Source of the DNA: Bacillota bacterium
GTDB taxonomy: Bacteria; Bacillota; Dethiobacteria; DTU022
Direction: 5' to 3'
Assembly: GCA_012727685.1 (NCBI GenBank)
Contig: JAAYGO010000286.1
Span: forward strand, 1 to 18,644
DNA length: 18,644 nt
The position numbers and the translations under genes were made by a program. The notes under the pieces are model-generated. The model was not told where the DNA came from. It did no database searches and saw nothing but the letters and a program-made list of their open reading frames with translations. This document shows, one piece after another, positions 1 to 7,712 of the stretch; position 1 is the first letter of the stretch; each line of letters opens with the position of its first letter.

Positions 1-22
1 ATCTGCGTTTCACTTGCTTGCT

Positions 23-53
23 GTGAGTCAAAGTCACCGTCCCCTTGACTCTC
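23..53. repeat. REP-like hairpin repeat, copy 1
   Basis: A 9-base arm GTGAGTCAA (23-31), a 13-base loop AGTCACCGTCCCC (32-44) and a second arm TTGACTCTC (45-53) form an imperfect hairpin with one mismatch near its base. The same element lies in the opposite orientation at 12489-12519, where the arms match perfectly; the reverse complement of that copy agrees with this one apart from the last bases of the right arm. Similar short GGGGACGG-containing hairpins are, from memory, scattered through genomes of several Clostridia. No transposase gene is near. It lies downstream of ung, between genes. Confidence 0.75.
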
Positions 54-131
54 TCACCGGGATAAAAGTTCGTCCGGCCTGTAAGCAGCCGGTCACTATT
101 ACAGCAGCGGATCATGATTGATCGGAGTAAA

Positions 132-815
132 TTAATCGTAGGTAATGGGGGGAATCTGCCAGTCGATCTCGCCCTGGCCGGTTTCCTTTAAAAACGCGTT
201 GGCCCGGGAGAAATGCCTGCAGCCGAAAAAACCCCGCTCCGCGGAAAACGGGCTCGGGTGCGCCGCCTGCAAGACCAGGTGCCTGCGGTTGGTGATCAGC
301 GCCGCTTTTTCTCGCGATTGGTTGCCCCAGAGCATGAAAACCAGCGGCGTTTCTTTTTGGTTGAGCAGTGTGATGACCTTCCCGGTAAAGCGCTCCCAGC
401 CCCTGTTCCGGTGCGAATTGGGGCGGTTGGCTACCACGGTCAGGCTGGTGTTGAGCAGCAGCACCCCCTGCCGGACCCAGGATTCGAGACAGCCGTGGTT
501 TGGGATCGTGCAGCCCAGGTCACTGTGGAGCTCCTTATAAATATTGGCCAGTGAGGGCGGGATAGCGATCCCTTTTGGCACGGAAAAGGCGAGCCCGTGG
601 GCCTGGTTTCGGCCGGGGTAGGGATCCTGCCCGAGGATCACCACTTTTGTGTCCCGGTAGGAAGTAAGCTTGAACGCTTCAAAGATGCGGTATTGATCCG
701 GGTAAATGGTCTTGGAGCGGTATTCCTGGATGAGGAAAAGCCTTAAATCCCGATAATAATCCTGTTTAAATTCCTCTGCAAGAAGCTCGTCCCAGTCATT
801 GTTAAATCTGATCAT
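132..815 (-). CDS. ung: Uracil-DNA glycosylase, family 1
   Basis: Removes uracil from DNA to start base-excision repair, in the cytoplasm. The 227-residue protein has the usual family length and shows the water-activating motif GQDPYPG at residues 62-68 (catalytic Asp64), the uracil-binding LLLNTSLTV stretch at about 118-127, and the minor-groove loop HPSPFSAERGFFGCRHF starting at His186. The ATG at 813-815 is preceded on the minus strand by a GGTGGGA-type ribosome binding site. Only 28 bases separate it from the end of the upstream S41 protein gene, so the two are probably transcribed together. It ends with TAA at 132-134. No key residue is missing. The family assignment is secure. Confidence 0.97.
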   Translation of the reverse strand: MIRFNNDWDELLAEEFKQDYYRDLRLFLIQEYRSKTIYPDQYRIFEAFKLTSYRDTKVVILGQDPYPGRNQAHGLAFSVPKGIAIPPSLANIYKELHSDLGCTIPNHGCLESWVRQGVLLLNTSLTVVANRPNSHRNRGWERFTGKVITLLNQKETPLVFMLWGNQSREKAALITNRRHLVLQAAHPSPFSAERGFFGCRHFSRANAFLKETGQGEIDWQIPPITYD

Positions 816-843
816 CTATCCCACCATCACTCAAAGTTTTACT

Positions 844-2424
844 CTACCGTGCAGTATCCCCGTTCCGGGTGAGGAGATAGTTTTCAGCGGCAGTGATGTC
901 GGGGTCTTCGCCCCGGATAACCCCTTCCCGGGTCAGCTCCACTGGAATATGCGGATGCAAGCCGACCCCTTCTAGCGGTGTACCGTCGTTGCGCCTGAAA
1001 TCTCCGGTGGAAAAGCGGGCGCCGCCCCCGCGCATGGAAAAATAGAGCGGGTTGCCGCTGGAGCCCGCGGTCGGGCGGCCGACTAAAACTGCTCTCCCCG
1101 CATCCTTCAGGGCTACGACAAAGTTTTCCGCCGTACTCATGGTAAAAACATCGGTCAGCAGCGCCACCGGTCCTGTATAGGTCTCCCCGCGGGGCTTAAC
1201 CCGGTAGTGGTATGTCCGGGCCCAGCCCCGCACCGGCAGCGGCACGGTAAAATATTCTTTCCCGTAAACAAAGGGTTCGGCCAGCAAGCGCCCGGCGATT
1301 TGATCGGAGATCAGCGTGCTGCCCCCGCCGTTTTGGCGCAGGTCGATAATCAGCCCGGGAGCGCCGCGCAAACTATCCAGGGCGGCGTCGAATTCGGCCA
1401 CGAGGTCGGCGCCCTTTCCTGCGCCGAAGGTGGGGATTTCAATCAAACCGATCCCCGAACCAAGGCATTTTCCCGTAATGATCGGGCCGCCCGGATCGCT
1501 TTCGCTCTCGTTAATCGCGCTTCCGGAGGCGGGCGCCGCCGGGGGCGCGCCGGTCAGGACAGCCTCATGCCGGTTGTCCTGCGGGTCCAGGTATTCCAGG
1601 GTAAAGCTTTCTCCCGCCGCGGCGGAAAGAAGCGTGCTGATAGCGTTTTGCCTTTGCTGCCGCCTGGTGGAACCGGAGCGGAGCCAGGGCGCAAGAGTTT
1701 CCAGGTATTCTTCCACCGGAAGCCCGTCCCGGGCGAGCACCACCGCGCCTCTTTCCAGCCCCGGAGCCGCAATATCGTCCCGCACCCAGGTAACAACAGC
1801 CCGGCCTTCGATTTCACGGGCAAACCCCAGCAGGTAGCGCTCGACCGGCCGGGGGGCGACCAGGGCGGTGTGGGCGTCGTTCAGCTCCGCCAGCATCTCC
1901 CGCACCAGGGCAAAGTAAGCCTGGTCGTCGCCTGCCGCCGCAGCTATCCGGGGGGCGTAGCGCTCCCGCACCGCCTCCCAGTCGATCCCTTTTTGTTCGA
2001 AGTAAGGGTAGTGAATGGCGAGAGCCTGCCAGAGACGGTTGAATTCCGCTGCCCGGCTGAGGAAAGGAGCAGGAATCAGGCCTGCCAGGTAGAGCTGCAC
2101 CAGGGTAATCAGCGCCAGCGAGGCTGCCAGGAGGGCGCTGCCCCCGTTTACCGCCCGGCGCCAGCGCTGCGCCGTCTCCGGCGGACCAAGAATAGCCAAA
2201 ATTTTCTGGCGGAGGGTCACACCACCGAAAGCGAGTCCGGCTGCAACCGCCCCTGCGGCGGGCCACGCGCTGCCGCTGAGATTCAAAGGACCGAAGAGAA
2301 GCACCCCTCCCAGGGCTGCGCCCAGGGTGCCCTGGAGTAAAACTGCAAGGCTGGATTTAAGCGCCGCGCGCGGGTTAGCCCGGGCCCACTGCACCAGGCG
2401 TGCTTTTTTCGATTCCTGTCGCAT
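844..2424 (-). CDS. Membrane-anchored S41-family (tail-specific type) peptidase-like protein
   Basis: A 526-residue protein with a hydrophobic N-terminal third and a C-terminal S41-type domain. Probable membrane helices lie at about 24-46, 54-70 and 95-117. A helical cap-like segment containing LNDAHTALVAP (about 181-191) follows, then the protease core: GLIIDLRQNGGGS (357-369), a likely nucleophile Ser430 in TMSTAENF, and GRPTAGSSGNP (449-459). These motifs are like the IRBP/tricorn-type branch of S41, which uses Ser and Glu, rather than the Ser-Lys dyad of CtpA; no CtpA-type lysine is evident. No clear PDZ domain is seen. The catalytic part presumably lies outside the membrane. The ATG at 2422-2424 follows AAGGCGG on the minus strand, and a TATGAT box lies further upstream. 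The substrate is unknown. Confidence 0.82.
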   Translation of the reverse strand: MRQESKKARLVQWARANPRAALKSSLAVLLQGTLGAALGGVLLFGPLNLSGSAWPAAGAVAAGLAFGGVTLRQKILAILGPPETAQRWRRAVNGGSALLAASLALITLVQLYLAGLIPAPFLSRAAEFNRLWQALAIHYPYFEQKGIDWEAVRERYAPRIAAAAGDDQAYFALVREMLAELNDAHTALVAPRPVERYLLGFAREIEGRAVVTWVRDDIAAPGLERGAVVLARDGLPVEEYLETLAPWLRSGSTRRQQRQNAISTLLSAAAGESFTLEYLDPQDNRHEAVLTGAPPAAPASGSAINESESDPGGPIITGKCLGSGIGLIEIPTFGAGKGADLVAEFDAALDSLRGAPGLIIDLRQNGGGSTLISDQIAGRLLAEPFVYGKEYFTVPLPVRGWARTYHYRVKPRGETYTGPVALLTDVFTMSTAENFVVALKDAGRAVLVGRPTAGSSGNPLYFSMRGGGARFSTGDFRRNDGTPLEGVGLHPHIPVELTREGVIRGEDPDITAAENYLLTRNGDTAR

Positions 2425-2554
2425 GCTAGACCGCCTTAAAGCCTTTTTTCAATATCATATCACATTAGTCTGACCGGGGTAGAGGGAGCTGTCCGTTTTT
2501 ATTACAGGCTACAGTTAAAATAGCCCGGGTAAGCTCCCGGCCGCCTCACCTGTT

Positions 2555-2612
2555 AAAAAGGGACAGAGATTTGCCCGGTTTAAAGTTGAGCAACCGGACA
2601 GATCCCCGTCCC
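2555..2612 (-). terminator. Rho-independent terminator of the aminotransferase gene
   Basis: Read on the minus strand, arms at 2612-2592 and 2580-2560 pair over 21 positions (17 Watson-Crick, three G-U, one mismatch) around an 11-base loop, and are followed directly by TTTTT (2559-2555). It starts 26 bases after the end of the aminotransferase gene at 2639. The base of the stem (GGGACGGGGAT / ATCTCTGTCCC) resembles the GGGGACGG repeats found at both ends of this window, so it may be a repeat element recruited as a terminator. It separates the aminotransferase transcript from the S41-ung pair. Confidence 0.85.
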
Positions 2613-2638
2613 TTATAAACTGCTCGTTTTGGTTGGCC

Positions 2639-3823
<1,185 letters not shown>

Positions 3824-3864
3824 CTCAAATCACCTCGTCGAACGGCTAAAACTACATTATACTG

Positions 3865-3893
3865 ATAATATTTCTTATGCTCCACCTTGTCAA
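3865..3893 (-). promoter_or_regulatory. Sigma-A-type promoter of the aminotransferase gene
   Basis: On the minus strand, TTGACA (3893-3888) is followed after exactly 17 bases by TATTAT (3870-3865). A second, perfect TATAAT lies just downstream (3861-3856) but has no good -35 partner. The start codon is about 42 bases below the first -10 box, with a GAGGTG ribosome binding site between. Confidence 0.75.
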
Positions 3894-3925
3894 CTGTTAC
3901 CTCGCGATGCTGTTACCTCGCGGTG
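3894..3925. repeat. Tandem 16-bp direct repeat upstream of the aminotransferase promoter
   Basis: CTGTTACCTCGCGATG (3894-3909) is followed directly by CTGTTACCTCGCGGTG (3910-3925), 15 of 16 bases identical. On the minus strand the pair sits immediately upstream of the -35 box, the place of an activator site. A chance tandem duplication is equally possible. Confidence 0.7.
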
Positions 3926-4048
3926 CTGTATTCAGCCCCTGCGATGTTGTCATCCTGAAAGCAGCCTGAGATCATAACACCAGTCCATTTAAACATATTG
4001 AGGGTGACATTATTACCGGTTGCTGGCACCGTTGCCACGCAGCGGCCC

Positions 4049-4066
4049 GTTGGGGCAGTTGGGGCA
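4049..4066. repeat. Tandem 9-bp repeat after ddh
   Basis: GTTGGGGCA occurs twice in a row between the end of ddh (4076) and the aminotransferase promoter. The rest of the 252-base gap 3824-4075 holds the aminotransferase promoter, the 16-bp tandem repeat and a 5-bp-stem palindrome TGGCA-CCGT-TGCCA (4024-4037). No convincing terminator for ddh was found. Confidence 0.6.
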
Positions 4067-4075
4067 GGGCACCGC

Positions 4076-5071
4076 CTAGAGCAGCATGCGGCGCAGCTCC
4101 TCGACGGAGCGCATGGAGATATAAGCGGGAGGAATGTCGAAGATCGTTTTGGCGCCGTAGTGCCCTTCCCGGTTCAACCGGAACACTGCCCGGGCGTAGG
4201 CCGCCAAAACGCTGGCGGTAAATTGCGGATTGCTCTGCAATTTAAGCGAGAACTCCATGACCTGGTTATGCTCGGCGCCGGGCGCTCCGGTGCGGCCGCT
4301 TCTGATCACAAAGCCGCCGTGGGGCATGCCGGAGTGCTTTGCTTTCAGTTCCTCTTCTGAAATAAAGGTTACCCTGGTTTCATAACCGGCAAAATAGTGG
4401 GGCATCGACTTGATTGCTGCCGCAATTTTCTCCTGGTCCGCTCCCTTTTCCGCGACTACGTAGCATTCGCGGATATGCTTCTCCGCGGCTGTTAGCAAGG
4501 GGGTTTCCCCGGTCCGCACCTTTTCGAGGGCGCCTTGCACCGGAATGGTATACTGCACCCCGCCCTTTACGCCGGGCACCCTCCTGATGGCCTCGGAGTG
4601 GCCCTGGCTGACGCCGGGGCCCCAGAATGTGTATTCACGCCCCTCCGGCAGGATCGCTTCGGCAATCATGCGGTTTAAAGAAAACAGCCCCGGGTCCCAG
4701 CCGATGCTGATCGCCGCGGTCTTCCTGTTCTCCAGGGCTGACCGGTGGACTGCGTCAAAATGCTCCGGAATTTTCGCATGGGTATCAAAGCTGTCCACAA
4801 TGTTGAAGCGGCGGGCAAAAAAGGGGCTTTGCGCGGGGAGATCTGTGGCCGAACCGCCGCACAAGATCAGGACGTCAATGGTCTCCGCGAAATCTTCAGC
4901 CTGGTCCACGTGATAAAACTGCACCCCGCCCGCCTGGCCGGCAAGTGCCTCCGGATCCCGGCGGGTAAATATAGCTTTTAACTCCAGGTCCCCACATTTC
5001 TGCACTGCCAGGGCTGCACCCCGGCCGAGATTGCCAAAACCCACGATGCCGATGCCGATTTTTTCCTTCAT
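4076..5071 (-). CDS. ddh: meso-Diaminopimelate dehydrogenase
   Basis: NADPH-dependent reductive amination of tetrahydrodipicolinate straight to meso-diaminopimelate, the one-step branch to lysine and peptidoglycan cross-link precursor. The 331 residues match the known enzymes. Visible: the Rossmann motif GIVGFGNLGRG (8-18), FTRRDP (35-40, with arginines placed for the NADP phosphate), CGGSATDLPAQSPFFA (71-86), SFDTHAKIP (94-102), SIGWDPGLFSLNRM (122-135), FWGPGVSQGHSEAIRRVPGV (149-168) and SGMPHGGFVI (247-256). It closely resembles the Corynebacterium glutamicum enzyme as remembered. The ATG at 5069-5071 follows a strong AGGGAGG site on the minus strand. It is divergent from the response-regulator gene. 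Ddh occurs patchily in bacteria, so its presence helps narrow the lineage. Confidence 0.96.
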   Translation of the reverse strand: MKEKIGIGIVGFGNLGRGAALAVQKCGDLELKAIFTRRDPEALAGQAGGVQFYHVDQAEDFAETIDVLILCGGSATDLPAQSPFFARRFNIVDSFDTHAKIPEHFDAVHRSALENRKTAAISIGWDPGLFSLNRMIAEAILPEGREYTFWGPGVSQGHSEAIRRVPGVKGGVQYTIPVQGALEKVRTGETPLLTAAEKHIRECYVVAEKGADQEKIAAAIKSMPHYFAGYETRVTFISEEELKAKHSGMPHGGFVIRSGRTGAPGAEHNQVMEFSLKLQSNPQFTASVLAAYARAVFRLNREGHYGAKTIFDIPPAYISMRSVEELRRMLL

Positions 5072-5113
5072 GCCAGTGAACCTCCCTCTGTTTACCGCTC
5101 ATTCTTAAGCTCT

Positions 5114-5143
5114 ACTTTAGCATGAATGGCGATCATCAGGCAA
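5114..5143 (-). promoter_or_regulatory. Possible promoter of ddh
   Basis: On the minus strand TTGCCT (5143-5138) is followed after 18 bases by TAAAGT (5119-5114), a weak sigma-A match with four of six consensus bases in each box. It lies about 45 bases above the ddh start and has no better competitor in the divergent gap. Confidence 0.35.
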
Positions 5144-5204
5144 TGCAATCAATGGGGCGCGCCCTAGATTGTGCGATGCGAGTAAAACTCAGGCAATCGC
5201 CCGG

Positions 5205-5234
5205 TTGACACCGTTGACAGAGGATTGCTATACT
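5205..5234 (+). promoter_or_regulatory. Promoter of the two-component/ABC unit, with duplicated TTGACA box
   Basis: TTGACA (5205-5210) is followed after 18 bases by TATACT (5229-5234). A second TTGACA at 5214-5219 makes a direct repeat of GTTGACA with a 9-base period (5204 and 5213). Transcription would begin near 5241, leaving a leader of only about 15 bases before the ATG at 5256, just enough for its GAGG site (5244-5247). The repeated box may also be a binding site for the regulator it drives, which is inference. Confidence 0.7.
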
Positions 5235-5255
5235 TGCGCCAGCGAGGCGATGGAA

Positions 5256-5918
5256 ATGGAAACAAGATTGCTCATTGTGGAGGACGACCTTTACCTGCAG
5301 GAGGGCTTGCGCGAGCTGCTCCAGGGCGAAGGATACTGCGCCGACTGCGCGGGAACGTGCCGGGAGGCGCGCCAACTCTTCCTGCAAAACAGCTATCAGC
5401 TGATCATCCTGGATATCATGCTGCCCGACGGCAGCGGGCTCGACCTTTGCGCCGAGTGGCGCCGCTCTGGGAAGGATACCCCCATCCTCTTTTTAACCGC
5501 CAGGGATGAAGAGATTGAGGTTGTGCGGGCACTGGACAGCGGCGGCGACGATTACGTGACCAAGCCCTTCCGCCTGCTGGAGCTCCTGTCGCGCATCCGC
5601 GTCCTGCTCCGGCAGAAACAGCCTGTGGTCTTGAACCGGGACGGGCTGTGCATTGACCTCCAAAAGATGAACGCCCACTATCAGGGCAAGCCCCTAGATT
5701 TAACCCCCACAGAGTTTCAGCTTTTGTCCATCTTCCTGCGCAACGCGGGAAAGGTGTTGACGCGACAGATGCTGCTGCAGAGCATCTGGGATGATGCCGG
5801 TCTCTTTGTCGAGGACAACACCCTTTCGGTCCACATCAGCCGCCTGCGCGAGAAAATCGGCAGCCATCATATCCGCACGGTGCGCGGTATCGGCTACCGC
5901 TGGGAAAGCCAGCCATGA
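5256..5918 (+). CDS. OmpR/PhoB-family response regulator
   Basis: A DNA-binding transcription regulator activated by phosphorylation, paired with the kinase that follows. The receiver domain (about 1-115) shows acidic pocket E9-D10-D11, phospho-acceptor Asp53 in ILDIMLPDGSG, Thr81 and Lys103 in TKPF. The C-terminal winged helix (about 125-220) shows LDLTPTEFQLL, the LTRQMLLQSIWD segment, and the recognition-helix region VHISRLREKIG followed by RTVRGIGYRW. From ATG 5256 it has 220 residues, normal for the family. I chose this start because GAGG lies eight bases upstream. ATG 5250 is too close to that site, and the longer frame from TTG 5169 would start upstream of the promoter's transcription start. 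Its TGA overlaps the kinase start (ATGA). Confidence 0.94.
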   Translation: METRLLIVEDDLYLQEGLRELLQGEGYCADCAGTCREARQLFLQNSYQLIILDIMLPDGSGLDLCAEWRRSGKDTPILFLTARDEEIEVVRALDSGGDDYVTKPFRLLELLSRIRVLLRQKQPVVLNRDGLCIDLQKMNAHYQGKPLDLTPTEFQLLSIFLRNAGKVLTRQMLLQSIWDDAGLFVEDNTLSVHISRLREKIGSHHIRTVRGIGYRWESQP

Positions 5919-6892
5919 GAGCGGTCGTTTTGCTGCAAGCGATCAGCGCTGCCCTGGGCGCCTATCTTTTTTTCTCTGCTGCGGGCCTCTCCCGTTGGAT
6001 TGGCCTTGCCGTCCTGCTTTCGGGCGCCGTGACCGCGGCCCTTTCCCTTTACCGCCGCCGGCGGCTGGAGAAGGATCTGGAGCGGCTTTACCTGCAAATC
6101 ATGGATTTTTTAGAAAGGGGCGATCCGGCCCCCTTCAGCGTAAACGACGACAGCTTCGCCTTGCTGGAAAACGCCGTGGCCGAGCTGGAAAACAGATTGC
6201 TGCTGGAACGTGAAAACCGGCGAAAGGAGAGCCGGAAAAATGCCGCCTTTATCACCGACGTTTCCCACCAGTTAAAAACCCCCCTGGCCGCCTTGAAACT
6301 TTACTCCGAGATGGACTGCCGGAAAAACCCCGGCGAGCACAGTGCCAAGCAAATGGCGCTTATTGAGCGGATGGAGCACCTGATTTATTCGCTTTTGCGC
6401 CTGGAAAAACTCCGCGCCGACGCCTATGAAATGCAATTTACCGCCTGCGACCTGGCGGCGCTGGCCAGGCAGGTGTGGGAGGAGCTGCAGCCGCTTTATC
6501 CGGTCAAAAGATTTTCCTGCACAGGCCGGGCGACCCTGCGCTGCGACGCCTACTGGATCGGCGAAGCGCTGCGGAATCTGCTCAAAAATGCCTGCGAACA
6601 CACGCCGCCGGACGGTGCCATCCAGGTCTCGCTGGAAAGGTCCGGCAGCTCCGTCATCGTGGCCGTGGCGGACAACGGCGGCGGCGTTTCGCCCGATGAG
6701 CTCCCCAAATTGTTTCAGCGCTTTTACCGCTCTTCACGGGCGGCGCCCAATGGAGGCGCCGGCCTCGGCCTGGCCATCACCAGAACCATCGTGGAAAAAC
6801 ACCACGGCACCGTTTACGCCGAAAACACGGCCGAGGGTTTGAAAATCACGCTCTGCTTCCCCATCATAGAAGGCGTCCTGGCCGCGGACTAA
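5915..6892 (+). CDS. Sensor histidine kinase with two membrane helices and a minimal outside loop
   Basis: Membrane kinase for the regulator, 325 residues. Two hydrophobic segments (about 5-24 and 28-46) are separated by only a few residues, so there is almost no extracellular sensor domain. A short linker and coiled-coil-like stretch (about 82-105) follow, then the phospho-acceptor His118 in FITDVSHQLKTPLAAL, the N box NLLKNACEHT (221-230), DNGGGVS (253-259), LFQRFYRS (266-273) and GAGLGLA (281-287). Such intramembrane-sensing kinases in Firmicutes often detect peptide-antibiotic stress through a neighbouring ABC transporter; that link is inferred from family knowledge and the genes downstream. 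The end of the gene is partly duplicated in the following gap. Confidence 0.93.
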   Translation: MRAVVLLQAISAALGAYLFFSAAGLSRWIGLAVLLSGAVTAALSLYRRRRLEKDLERLYLQIMDFLERGDPAPFSVNDDSFALLENAVAELENRLLLERENRRKESRKNAAFITDVSHQLKTPLAALKLYSEMDCRKNPGEHSAKQMALIERMEHLIYSLLRLEKLRADAYEMQFTACDLAALARQVWEELQPLYPVKRFSCTGRATLRCDAYWIGEALRNLLKNACEHTPPDGAIQVSLERSGSSVIVAVADNGGGVSPDELPKLFQRFYRSSRAAPNGGAGLGLAITRTIVEKHHGTVYAENTAEGLKITLCFPIIEGVLAAD

Positions 6893-6939
6893 GCCTGGAT
6901 CAAACCCTGGACTTACTTTATTCTGGCGGCGGACTAAGC
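6878..6939 (+). repeat. Short duplication of the kinase gene's 3' end
   Basis: A 17-base stretch ending the kinase frame (6878-6894, encoding Leu-Ala-Ala-Asp and the stop codon) recurs at 6923-6939 with one mismatch, 45 bases further on. The intervening DNA also repeats CCTGGA. The remainder of the gap to 7013 contains GTAAGAT twice (6950 and 6986) and the AGGGGGG ribosome binding site (7001-7007) of the ABC ATPase. No convincing promoter was seen here. Confidence 0.65.
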
Positions 6940-7013
6940 TTGCGAAAATGTAAGATTGGCGTCATGGAAAAGAAAGGTTCATCCGGTAAGATCAAGCCTG
7001 AGGGGGGCTGATC

Positions 7014-7701
<688 letters not shown>

Positions 7702-7712
<11 letters not shown>

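Noticed and set aside
1207..2340. Long open frame on the plus strand opposite the S41 protein gene
   Set aside because: Its translation is Arg/Pro/Gly-rich without recognisable motifs, whereas the minus frame carries S41 motifs. It is an antisense shadow of GC-rich coding DNA.
4024..4037. TGGCA-CCGT-TGCCA palindrome as the ddh terminator
   Set aside because: The stem is only five pairs and no T-run follows on the minus strand.
5072..5200. A lysine riboswitch upstream of ddh
   Set aside because: The leader space is too short and no conserved multi-helix pattern or terminator was seen.
5169..5255. N-terminal extension of the response regulator from TTG 5169
   Set aside because: The extension crosses the TTGACA-18-TATACT promoter and adds 29 residues not seen in OmpR-family receivers. 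GAGG at 5244-5247 is properly spaced only for ATG 5256.
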